NCBI GenBank assembly: GCA_023390335.1
Contig: JAEWCZ010000094.1
Coordinates: 1 to 21,329, forward strand
DNA: 21,329 nt
Source of the DNA: Bacillota bacterium
GTDB taxonomy: Bacteria; Bacillota; Clostridia; Acetivibrionales; DSM-1351
Reading direction: 5' to 3'
Every line of letters starts with the position of its first letter. The first letter of the stretch is position 1. The notes beneath the pieces are model-generated. The model ran no database searches and was not told the origin of the DNA. It was given only the letters and a program-made list of their open reading frames with translations. The translations under genes were made by a program, and so were the position numbers. Below are positions 1 through 7,071 of this stretch, piece by piece.

Positions 1-112
1 AAATAAATTAGCAAAAACTTCTAGTGCTTTTGCCCTATTTTGCTTACCGAATGTAAATTAATGGTTATCATAATGCACAAGTATTTTGTAAATTATCGTC
101 GGTTTACCAATA

Positions 113-141
113 TTGTACAGTTATAATTATCGTGTTATAAT
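113..141 (+). promoter_or_regulatory. sigma-A type promoter with extended -10, driving the candidate sRNA
   Basis: The -35 box TTGTAC (113-118) and a perfect -10 box TATAAT (136-141) are separated by 17 bases. A TG dinucleotide at 133-134 gives an extended -10. The expected start is near 148, right before the first hairpin of the predicted RNA. It is the only strong plus-strand promoter I found, and no plus-strand ORF follows it. Confidence 0.6.
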
Positions 142-147
142 ACATAC

Positions 148-302
148 ATAGCAAGTAAAACTTGCTCCTATCTATCAACTGGAGCTATTAATATTACTTC
201 TCTCTTAAAAAAAATAGCACAGTTATCTATTTATCAGACCGTTCTGGTCAAATCTTTATTAGTAGGGGTTTTTAGGGTGGGGATGCCCTAAAAACCCCTT
301 TT
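148..302 (+). ncRNA. candidate structured small RNA, about 155 nt
   Basis: The transcript predicted from the promoter at 113-141 would begin with a 5' hairpin: AGCAAGT (150-156), loop AAA, ACTTGCT (160-166). A larger stem-loop follows: AACTG (177-181) pairs with CAGTT (220-224) and GCTATT (184-189) with AATAGC (213-218), separated by a small internal loop. It displays a 23-base loop rich in pyrimidines and A. A third hairpin has GACC (237-240), loop GTTCT and GGTC (246-249). The unit ends in the terminator hairpin at 264-302. No ORF with a ribosome binding site lies inside, and no plus-strand gene follows in the window. I do not recognise a known family such as 6S RNA or a c-di-GMP riboswitch. 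Function is unknown; the start and end are inferred. Confidence 0.5.
264..302 (+). terminator. strong intrinsic terminator
   Basis: A perfect 14-bp stem pairs 264-277 with 286-299, around the loop TGGGGATG. On the plus strand it runs into TTTT (299-302). On the minus strand the downstream side is ACTAATAAAG with no T-run, so it should work best for plus-strand transcription. It could still slow readthrough from the minus-strand operon ending at 443. Confidence 0.75.
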
Positions 303-442
303 CCACTAGACGGTTTATGACAGACTCTCTTTATAATTAACTTTTATAAGTTAGCGTATAGCATCCATTCTTCTCTAGCAACAGAATCTTTAAGATGATA
401 CCTTCCTTCTTTTAATAATGTATAAAAATATTATAAATCTTT

Positions 443-838
443 CTAATTTAATATTTGATTTGTTAAAACAGCAGCTCTAATACTTGAATCTACAATAAAA
501 GGAAGCACCTCCTTAGTAAGTGCCTCTGCTATCATTTCATCATTTTTTCCTTTGATAGCTTCTCCTAAATCATGAATAACTAAATTTATTTTTTCCTTAT
601 CAATGATCACTTCTCCCACATTAACCAAATCCATTGTACGATTCAGCACTTCTATTATCCAGTTGATTCCATTTAAAATAGATTTCAGGTATTCGTCAGT
701 ATCCTCTTGTCCGTTTCCCCTCAGCTCACCACTGACCGTTTCTATTGCCGGAATGAGTTTTTGTGAATAATGATAAAGTTCCTCCAATGCCTCCAATTGC
801 TTTATCTTTAATGATTCTTCCTGCATATTATTTACCAT
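443..838 (-). CDS. small helical protein of unknown function, last gene of the glycosylation island
   Basis: A 131-residue soluble protein, predicted mostly alpha-helical, with no signal peptide or membrane segment. I do not recognise a named family. Its middle and end (GINWIIEVLNR, then an acidic turn, INLVIHDLGEAIKGKND) resemble by eye the 102-residue protein at 15776-16084 (GIITVVDAVNS, LLELNRCLVETEKALKVGD). The two may be distant paralogues at the two ends of the island. The start is uncertain. An in-frame TAG at 842-844 rules out a longer N-terminus, so translation begins at ATG 838 or ATG 826. Neither has a good ribosome binding site nearby. The strong one at 871-876 is about 33 bases upstream and leads into a two-codon ORF instead. 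A role linked to flagellin glycosylation is inferred from position only. Confidence 0.7.
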   Translation of the reverse strand: MVNNMQEESLKIKQLEALEELYHYSQKLIPAIETVSGELRGNGQEDTDEYLKSILNGINWIIEVLNRTMDLVNVGEVIIDKEKINLVIHDLGEAIKGKNDEMIAEALTKEVLPFIVDSSIRAAVLTNQILN

Positions 839-857
839 GTACTATATTTTCAAATAT

Positions 858-876
858 TTAATACATGATTTCCTCC
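858..876 (-). promoter_or_regulatory. strong ribosome binding site followed by a two-codon ORF
   Basis: On the minus strand AAAGGAGGA ends with its GGAGGA at 876-871, four bases before ATG (866-864). That ATG is followed by TAT and then the stop TAA (860-858). The 131-residue gene begins 28 bases further on in another frame. This is either a leader minicistron with reinitiation, or the original start of the gene lost through a small insertion or deletion. Confidence 0.5.
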
Positions 877-958
877 TTTAGATTATAATATATCTTTTAT
901 ATCGGATAAATTACCTACTGGAAATAGGGCAACTTCATATAATAATGTATACTTTATT

Positions 959-2143
959 CTAATTCAACAACTTGGCTAATTCTTCAGCTCTATGTTTCCA
1001 TGTATGTGCGAATTTCGTTTTTATATACCCATTTTGTGCAATTTCGGCACTACCTTTCCTATCACATAGAATCTTCTCTATTTTATCTGGTAGTTCATTT
1101 ATTCTGGATAAGGAATACTTTATATAATCCTGCCCTTCTACATATTTATTTTTTATAAACTCACTTTCATCGGTAACACAGACTGACTTGCTTAACATTG
1201 AATTAAAGATTCTGTCATGCCCACCATTTTTAAACCATGGCATAATATTTAGTGAGATTTTTGTATTCTTCATATTGCAAATGCACTCATAAGAATTTAT
1301 GGATCCATGGCGAATAAGATTTTCAGGATGAATACATGGCAGCATATCCCAACCCTTTCCAAAGACATGGACAATATATCCGTTGTCTACCAAACTCTTA
1401 ATAACCTGTCCCCGAAAATGAAATCGTACATATAAATCAATAAAAATCATAGCTGCCATCCCTTCTTTTAAGTCTTCCTCACTGGCATCAGGTATCTCAA
1501 GGCGTATGTATTTTTCCATAGCTTTATCCATAGGCATATCCGTATTGGTCATTAACTCATTGACTATGCGCCAATAAAAAGCTGCATATTCATCATCAAT
1601 CCGATTAATATATTTTTCAAACGTAGTTGGCGGAGTGTAATTTCCGGTAAATATAATATCAAATTTCCTTTTATAAAAGGGTATATAGTCACTGTCTATT
1701 TCTGTTCCTGCCAAAGGCAGAAACTCAACCGACTTTACCTTTTTATAAAACCTCTTGACGTAATTCACATGATCATTGTCAATACAAAACATTTTATAAT
1801 AATCCGGCAAATTCTCAAAATCCTTGTCATAATAAAAAGGGTGGTCCACCAGAATATTAAAGCAGAGAACTTCTCTCTGATTCCATAGAAGTTCTCCATC
1901 TTCCATTATAAAGTCCTCATCTTTACCAATACCAATAAAATTAAAAGTTATCATAGCAGTCTTTCCTTGCTCACAAAACCAGATTAGGTCAATTATTCCT
2001 TGTTGTAAAAAATCATAATCAAAAATATATACCTCATAACCCAGCTTCCTAAAGGTCTTTGCCATCTGTTCGGAAAAGTAACCAAGGGTTTCGATATTGT
2101 TTTTGAATAAGATAAGTTTATTTATTGTTTTATTTACAATCAT
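959..2143 (-). CDS. glycosyltransferase, GT1/CgeB-like with DUF3880-type N-terminus
   Basis: A 394-residue cytoplasmic glycosyltransferase, probably extending or modifying the flagellin glycan. The N-terminal half (about 1-155) looks like the DUF3880-type domain and includes VDHPFYY at 99-105. The C-terminal half (about 160-394) matches the GT-B fold domain called glycosyl transferases group 1 family 2: FTGNYTPP near 165-172, FGKGW at 261-265, HDRIFNSM at 309-316, and a C-terminal helix with the HTWxxRAEEL pattern at 380-389. The donor and acceptor cannot be told from sequence. It follows the GT2-TPR gene by 64 bases on the same strand. No strong ribosome binding site precedes its ATG, only a weak GGGTATAAAG, so it may depend on translation of its neighbour. 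The family is fairly sure; the role on flagellin is inferred. Confidence 0.75.
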   Translation of the reverse strand: MIVNKTINKLILFKNNIETLGYFSEQMAKTFRKLGYEVYIFDYDFLQQGIIDLIWFCEQGKTAMITFNFIGIGKDEDFIMEDGELLWNQREVLCFNILVDHPFYYDKDFENLPDYYKMFCIDNDHVNYVKRFYKKVKSVEFLPLAGTEIDSDYIPFYKRKFDIIFTGNYTPPTTFEKYINRIDDEYAAFYWRIVNELMTNTDMPMDKAMEKYIRLEIPDASEEDLKEGMAAMIFIDLYVRFHFRGQVIKSLVDNGYIVHVFGKGWDMLPCIHPENLIRHGSINSYECICNMKNTKISLNIMPWFKNGGHDRIFNSMLSKSVCVTDESEFIKNKYVEGQDYIKYSLSRINELPDKIEKILCDRKGSAEIAQNGYIKTKFAHTWKHRAEELAKLLN

Positions 2144-2207
2144 TTTTTTCTTTATACCCTAATTCACTTTCCGATTTCATTCGAATCTTTACAAACCTTT
2201 TTTCACC

Positions 2208-3317
2208 TTAAATTTCACTTAAGCGTAGTATAGCAAGATCATAGTCCTTACATTTCATATAATTCCTTTTTGCTTCTTCCTTCTCCCCCAAACATTCATA
2301 TATTACGCCAATATTATAATACGCCAGATAATCATTTACGCCTTCTATCTTACACTCAGGCTTTTCTGCCGCTTTCAAGAACTCTTGAATTGCTTCCTGA
2401 AATCTTCCGTTATTCATTAAGATTAACGCTATCAAAAAGATAAAATCGGCTGAATAGGCAAATATATCATAAATATTCAGCATCTGAAGAGCTTCTTCAT
2501 ATTGTCCTGAATTAATCATTGAATACCCATAGCTCTCTACCAAATCACGGACATACTCCAATCTTACATCCAAATCGGCATATAACGCCTGCCCAAGAAA
2601 TTTATAGGAATTTTCATAATCTTCTTCCATATAATAGCTCTTTCCTAACTGATAAAGAAGATATGGATCATCCGGCTGCTGCTGTAAGGAAGCAGTTAGG
2701 AGAGTGATATTCCTTTCCGTCTTTTTCTTTCTGACGTTAAGAGCACCTTCATAACCGGAATGACGGATTGTCAGTGGAATATGATACGAGCTATCATAAA
2801 TGGCAGTTCCTTGATTCAATTGAAGAACTTTCTTATCCTCTGTATCTGCCTCTTCCTTTTCTGAACCGCCTGGCATTACTTGTTCATGTATAATTCCTTC
2901 ATAATGATAATATCTTTTAGAAAATAACCTGTTTATCCTTTCTCGAAATTTATGTGAAATTCCCTGGGTTGTAAATTCACTGATACGCAAAAGGCGTCCG
3001 ATTTTATTCATATTTTTCGCGATGAGCTCCTTTATGCTATCCATATCGACGCTTTCTACAATCTCATCACTGTCAAGAATTAGTATATATTCATTCTCTG
3101 CCTTATGAATCGAATAGTTGCGTGCTGCTGCAAAATCGTTTTTCCAGACATAGTCATATACCTTATCCGTATACCTAAAAGAAATTTCCTTTGTCCTATC
3201 CTCAGACCCTGTATCTATTATAATTATTTCATCAACAAATGGAGCTATGCTAGAAAGACAAAGCTCTAGAGTGCTTTCTTCATTTTTAACAATCATGCAT
3301 AGACTTATTTGATTCAT
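2208..3317 (-). CDS. family 2 glycosyltransferase with C-terminal TPR repeats
   Basis: A 369-residue protein with an N-terminal GT-A glycosyltransferase domain (about 1-195). It starts with the typical LCMIVKNEE strand-loop (6-14), has IDTGSEDRT (35-42), and the metal-binding DxD within LDSDE (D82, D84). The segment YEGIIHEQV (139-147) is typical of GT2 enzymes of the SunS-like, TPR-bearing type. About 205-369 is alpha-helical with TPR-like repeats near 219-246, 293-317 and 331-357, suited to protein binding. Such enzymes glycosylate peptides or proteins, so action on flagellin or its glycan is plausible here. AGGAG sits six bases before the ATG. The 240 bases upstream separate it from legF and may hold a promoter, but I found no convincing one. 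Confidence 0.8.
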   Translation of the reverse strand: MNQISLCMIVKNEESTLELCLSSIAPFVDEIIIIDTGSEDRTKEISFRYTDKVYDYVWKNDFAAARNYSIHKAENEYILILDSDEIVESVDMDSIKELIAKNMNKIGRLLRISEFTTQGISHKFRERINRLFSKRYYHYEGIIHEQVMPGGSEKEEADTEDKKVLQLNQGTAIYDSSYHIPLTIRHSGYEGALNVRKKKTERNITLLTASLQQQPDDPYLLYQLGKSYYMEEDYENSYKFLGQALYADLDVRLEYVRDLVESYGYSMINSGQYEEALQMLNIYDIFAYSADFIFLIALILMNNGRFQEAIQEFLKAAEKPECKIEGVNDYLAYYNIGVIYECLGEKEEAKRNYMKCKDYDLAILRLSEI

Positions 3318-3557
3318 TGCTTTCTCCTAATAAAATCTTACTTTTGTACAATTATCCTATAGATAGCAATCTTATTTTCCTACACTTTCATGAAGCTGTT
3401 CTGTTAATCTTCATATTTCTTATTAAAATCAAATTGTAGCAACTGCCATATTAATATATACTGAATAGATTCAAAATCATGTATTGCTGCAATAATTAGC
3501 TCTAAAATCTGTTGGTATTACATATGTAATTCGTTATTGCTAAATTATTTTATGCTA

Positions 3558-4322
3558 CTATTTTAAAATGTTCATTATATTTTCTCTTACTTCTCCATAT
3601 TCAACTTGCTTTCTATATAAAAATTCAGCAATTACCTGCATTAATTCTAAATCACTCTCATGATCCAAATCCAGGACAGCTGTATCCTGCATTACGATAG
3701 CTTCACATTTTCCATCAAATATTCCTTTTCTCTGCACAAGGAAATCGGGTGAATATGCATATAGTGATGCATTCATATCAAATACCTCAGGTGCTTCCTG
3801 TCTTGCGTTATAATCCGATGTGATAACACGCCCATAACCATGATCTGTTTTTTTTACCATATTAAAATATGGATTCCTTCTTGAAGCTGTCACAGAAAAA
3901 ACAATATCAGTAGCACCATCATCTAATTTCATATTAATAAGATTACTGACATCTGATACAGTTCTTAATGGCGAAGTTATATCTAAATCTACAACTAGAT
4001 CATAATCAATTAACTTCTTATTTTTCATTACCTCATAACAGTTCTTTATAACTTCAATTTTCGGTGTATTATCTAAACCAAGGTTTTCTTTTCTTTCAAT
4101 AATATCAACTGAAAAATTTAATTTGTTTGTAAACAAATCCATAAGCTCTTTACTATCTGTATTGAGAACAACATCACAATACAGATCAGGGTTCTGCTTT
4201 TTATATAGTTCTATGACAGACACCGTATAAAAAGGTAACGGATATTCTAAAAAATCTATGATATTCTTATTTTTAATTCCTTTAGAACCTGCTCTCCCAC
4301 ATATTGTAAAAAGTATCTTCAT
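3558..4322 (-). CDS. legF: CMP-legionaminic acid synthetase (CMP-nonulosonate cytidylyltransferase)
   Basis: Activates a nine-carbon keto sugar acid with CTP to give the CMP-sugar used by the flagellin transferase, the last step before transfer. The 254-residue protein belongs to the NeuA/KdsB cytidylyltransferase family. It has the N-terminal nucleotide loop CGRAGSKGIKNKN (8-20), LDITSPLR (113-120), ARQEAPEVFDMNASLYAY (173-190) and a C-terminal LDLDHESDLELM (217-228) with metal-binding aspartates. Members in legI/legG clusters use legionaminic acid. I chose the ATG at 4322 because GGGAG lies nine bases upstream and the Rossmann strand starts there. A start seven codons earlier would overlap the previous gene. 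It begins two bases after the Gfo/Idh gene stops. Substrate is inferred from its neighbours. Confidence 0.85.
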   Translation of the reverse strand: MKILFTICGRAGSKGIKNKNIIDFLEYPLPFYTVSVIELYKKQNPDLYCDVVLNTDSKELMDLFTNKLNFSVDIIERKENLGLDNTPKIEVIKNCYEVMKNKKLIDYDLVVDLDITSPLRTVSDVSNLINMKLDDGATDIVFSVTASRRNPYFNMVKKTDHGYGRVITSDYNARQEAPEVFDMNASLYAYSPDFLVQRKGIFDGKCEAIVMQDTAVLDLDHESDLELMQVIAEFLYRKQVEYGEVRENIMNILK

Positions 4323-4323
4323 T

Positions 4324-5271
4324 TTATTTATCTCCCATAACAATATTTAAAATTTTCAGACCATGATTTATATCATTGTCATTCATTTCTTTTCCATCAA
4401 TAATATCAAAAAAGTGTTCTATTTCTTTAATCTGAAAACCATTTCTTTCTTCATTGAACTGAATTCTTTGTCCGCTTTTCAAAAAATGCACTTCACTATT
4501 AACCAAATCACCTACTATAGTATCATCTTCAGTAAATATCTGAATTTCTCGTGAATTTTTTCGTCCGAAATAATCCAAATGTACTTCTACTGCCATAGTG
4601 ACATAATCTGCAATATAAATTGATAAATCATCACTATCAATTTCAAGGTTTGAAAACTTTCCTTTTATATTCATAACATTCCTAGGTTGTCCAAATAAAT
4701 AGTAAATATAATCCCACTCATGAATCAGGTCTATTGAAACACCACCGCCTTGATCAATATGTGCACTGTAGGTATCACGATAATCTTGATCTTGCCTCCA
4801 CTCAGGCAAGTAACTAGAGCAGATTACTCTAACACTAAATACATCTCCTAATTTTATATTTTGCTTTAAATATTGAATTACTTTAGTATATCGTAACGGA
4901 CAAGCAACATAATAAATACTATTCTCTTTTAGATGTAATGTATCTAATGATACATTTATAGATTCAAACACTGGCTTCTCAATAAACATATGCTTAGTCT
5001 TGGAAACAAACTGTTTTATTGTCTCATAATGCATAAAGGTAGGATTTGTTATAAAAATAATATCATAGTTAGAAGGCGCATCTTCATAATTATAATATAT
5101 GTTATCAATGAATTGCATTATATCTTTATTAATTGGATTACCTTTTCCACTTCTAATGATATCAATACAAAATGACCTGTTTTTTTTTTGCAAAAGCATT
5201 AATACATTTTTTAAATGCCTATTACCAATAGAACCCATTCCAATCATACCTATTTTATAAGTCATATTCAT
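4324..5271 (-). CDS. Gfo/Idh/MocA family NAD(P)-dependent sugar oxidoreductase
   Basis: A cytoplasmic dehydrogenase-type protein of 315 residues from the chosen start. The Rossmann motif GMGSIGNRH is at 11-19, the canonical catalytic EKP motif at 98-100 (FIEKP), and the C-terminal domain keeps GGGVSIDLIHEWD, the usual G-rich turn with D and H of the active site. So this copy looks catalytically competent, unlike its neighbour at 6093-7070. Its place between a PtmA-like SDR and legF suggests a step in making or modifying the nonulosonate precursor, but no substrate can be assigned. The reading frame is open up to ATG 5322. I prefer the ATG at 5271 because AAGGA lies about ten bases upstream and because family members start just before the Rossmann strand. 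Confidence 0.75.
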   Translation of the reverse strand: MNMTYKIGMIGMGSIGNRHLKNVLMLLQKKNRSFCIDIIRSGKGNPINKDIMQFIDNIYYNYEDAPSNYDIIFITNPTFMHYETIKQFVSKTKHMFIEKPVFESINVSLDTLHLKENSIYYVACPLRYTKVIQYLKQNIKLGDVFSVRVICSSYLPEWRQDQDYRDTYSAHIDQGGGVSIDLIHEWDYIYYLFGQPRNVMNIKGKFSNLEIDSDDLSIYIADYVTMAVEVHLDYFGRKNSREIQIFTEDDTIVGDLVNSEVHFLKSGQRIQFNEERNGFQIKEIEHFFDIIDGKEMNDNDINHGLKILNIVMGDK

Positions 5272-5354
5272 ATTATTCCAATCCTTTATTTTGAAAGTTT
5301 TCTCAATACAATCTCTTTCCATTAACTGTTATTTCCATCTAAATTTTGCATAAC

Positions 5355-5933
5355 TTATCTATTCCCACCAGTTATTGCTATATTTTGTCCAGTAATATAG
5401 CTTGCTTCATCTGATAATAAAAATTTTATCAAAGGTACTATATCCTGAACTTGTGCATTTCTTTTCAGTGGACTTAATGTAGCGTTTTTCTCAATCATAA
5501 TATCCGGTATATTCTGCAAGAATTGTGTTTCGATCATAGAGGGAGATATGGCATTAATATTGATTTTTTTATGCACATATTCTGCAGCTAAAGCTTTCAT
5601 AAATCCCAATAAAGCATATTTGTTTGTTACATAATCACTCCAGTATTTGGGTGGTTCATTTATTGTACATGAACTTAACATAAGGACAATCTTACCATAT
5701 TTGTCCTTTTCCATATATGGTAGTAATTCTTTTAATATAATATAAATCGATCGAACTTGTATATTATAAGCTGTATTATAAGAATCCCAATTTGTATTTT
5801 TAAATTTAATATTCTCAACTCTTACAGAGGACAAATGAACGACATGTGATATCTCACCATATTTTTCTGTTATTCTCTTGATCATTTTTAAAGTGGATTC
5901 TTCATTTGTAAAATCAGCTTGCTCAAAAACCAA
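5355..5933 (-). pseudogene. SDR oxidoreductase lacking its N-terminal nucleotide-binding part (PtmA-like)
   Basis: The readable 192 codons cover the second half of a short-chain dehydrogenase. They show the catalytic serine region MLSS (85-88), YVTNK (Y101, K105), INAISPS (126-132) and the C-terminal TGQNIAITGG (181-190). Intact SDRs of this type are about 240-260 residues. The first 45-55 residues, with the TGxxxGxG cofactor loop, are absent. In-frame codons continue only ten or so upstream (LDNLKIDIGNK, which also looks like SDR sequence) before a TAG. No such loop appears in any frame of the 159 bases upstream. The only start available is a TTG. PtmA of Campylobacter, an SDR, belongs to the legionaminic acid pathway, so the ancestor probably did too. 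Most likely broken; a residual function cannot be excluded. Confidence 0.65.
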
Positions 5934-5962
5934 TTTGTTACCGATATCAATTTTTAAATTAT

Positions 5963-6091
5963 CTAACGGCTATTATTTTTATTATATTTTAGCATCAATT
6001 TAAAATATACTCCCTTATTAGACGGTGCTTTCTCACCTGTTGATGATTCTTTGAGAAGTTGAAAGCAGCCCATCCTGTCAACTGACATCAT
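5963..6091 (-). CDS. orphan 42-codon ORF between Gfo/Idh-like gene and truncated SDR
   Basis: ATG at 6091 opens two bases after the stop of the preceding gene and runs for 42 codons to TAG at 5963-5965. The peptide is basic at its end (YFKLMLKYNKNNSR) and has no membrane segment. There is no good ribosome binding site. I do not recognise it. It fills the place where the missing SDR N-terminus should be, so it may be a remnant joined by the same deletion rather than a real gene. Confidence 0.3.
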   Translation of the reverse strand: MMSVDRMGCFQLLKESSTGEKAPSNKGVYFKLMLKYNKNNSR

Positions 6092-6092
6092 A

Positions 6093-7070
6093 CTAAGCTT
6101 CAATTCTATCTATAATATTAAGTATTTCCTTATCCTTGTCAAAGTTATAAATAGGATGAGTTCTATTCTGAAGGGTATCAAAAAATGATATTATCTCGTT
6201 CAAATAAGCATTTTCTATTACAAATTTATTATAATTTTCCAATCTATCTATTTCATCATATAATTCAATGTTCGCATTCTCATTCGTAATAAAATTGTAT
6301 TGAAATAAACCAGTAGGAGTCCCATCCCAGCTTAGATACTCGTGTTCGCCAAATACCTCCAAATTTCTTACTGCTTTACGGGATACAATATCAACCGCCA
6401 GCGTTCCTTTATGCCCTGAACTATGTTGTAGAATAACCATATAATTATCATTATAATTAATATCCAAACTGCTTATCTTACTCTTCGCTACATCAATAGT
6501 TACAATCTCACCAAATACTTCCAGTAACCATGGCAACTCTATTGCAAATATTTCACGGCAACCATTAGAGCGTATATTATCCACAAAAAAGTTTTTGTAA
6601 TTCTCCCATGGATGCCAATCAGGCAAATACTGGCCGATATGATATGTATAATTCAAAAGGCAACCGGATTTTTCAACTATGGATTTTATTTTCTTTACCT
6701 CCTCACGATATAAAAACGTAGATGATAAAAACAATAATAAATTCTTCTCTTTGGCAAGGGCAATATTTTTATCATATCCATCGGATACTAAATTCAACTC
6801 CGAAAAAACATGAATACCGTTTTCTAAGCAGCTGGTTATAATTTTGTGATGTGAAAGCGGTGCAGTACATATAAATGCACAATCTATTTCTGTTACTCCA
6901 ATTACTTCCTCTAAGCAGGAATAGGTCAAAATATTATATTCATCCTGACTAGCTTCCCTGCGGTCACTATTAGAGTCTATGCCTATCATAATTATTGTAC
7001 TATCATATTTTCTGATAAGGCGGATTCTTCTCTTTCCCATGGAACCAAGTCCAATAATTACTACCTTCAT
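6093..7070 (-). CDS. Gfo/Idh/MocA-like protein with replaced active-site motifs
   Basis: A 325-residue protein with the Rossmann loop GLGSMGKRR (7-15) and the C-terminal alpha/beta domain of the Gfo/Idh/MocA family. The canonical catalytic lysine motif EKP is replaced by ELN (91-93, in HVFSELNLV). The usual GGG...DxxxHxxD region reads NGCREIFAIELPW, with no histidine or aspartate at the expected places. Nucleotide binding may be kept while dehydrogenase chemistry is changed or lost. It starts one base after the legG stop, with AGGTGA as ribosome binding site inside the legG end, so the two are tightly coupled. Its position inside the leg operon points to nonulosonate synthesis or modification; the reaction is unknown. 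Confidence 0.75.
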   Translation of the reverse strand: MKVVIIGLGSMGKRRIRLIRKYDSTIIMIGIDSNSDRREASQDEYNILTYSCLEEVIGVTEIDCAFICTAPLSHHKIITSCLENGIHVFSELNLVSDGYDKNIALAKEKNLLLFLSSTFLYREEVKKIKSIVEKSGCLLNYTYHIGQYLPDWHPWENYKNFFVDNIRSNGCREIFAIELPWLLEVFGEIVTIDVAKSKISSLDINYNDNYMVILQHSSGHKGTLAVDIVSRKAVRNLEVFGEHEYLSWDGTPTGLFQYNFITNENANIELYDEIDRLENYNKFVIENAYLNEIISFFDTLQNRTHPIYNFDKDKEILNIIDRIEA

Positions 7071-7071
7071 A

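Larger units (their letters stand above)
1..442. other. intergenic region with a candidate sRNA unit
   Basis: This 442-base stretch has no convincing protein gene on either strand. Positions 1-112 are AT-rich and I see nothing in them. Positions 113-302 hold a plus-strand promoter, a structured transcript and an intrinsic terminator, listed separately. Positions 303-442 are downstream of the last minus-strand gene. On the minus strand at 344-430 there are 28 sense codons between two stops, in frame with the gene at 443-838 but without a start; this may be debris of a former coding region. Confidence 0.6.

Noticed and set aside
113..302. Riboswitch or attenuator interpretation of the plus-strand structured unit
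   Set aside because: No plus-strand gene follows the terminator in the window and no known aptamer core is visible; an independent sRNA fits better.
882..887. TATAAT on the minus strand close to the ribosome binding site at 871-876
   Set aside because: Its start site would fall inside the ribosome binding site, and the -35 region is poor, so it is unlikely to serve this gene.
899..906. TCCGATAT on the minus strand, resembling a sigma-D -10 box before the 131-residue gene
   Set aside because: No TAAA-like -35 box exists at 14-16 bases; positions 922-925 read ATTT on that strand.
3520..3533. 14-base palindrome ATTACATATGTAAT between legF and the GT2 gene
   Set aside because: It is short and AT-rich with no T-run, so not a terminator; an operator is possible but nothing supports it.
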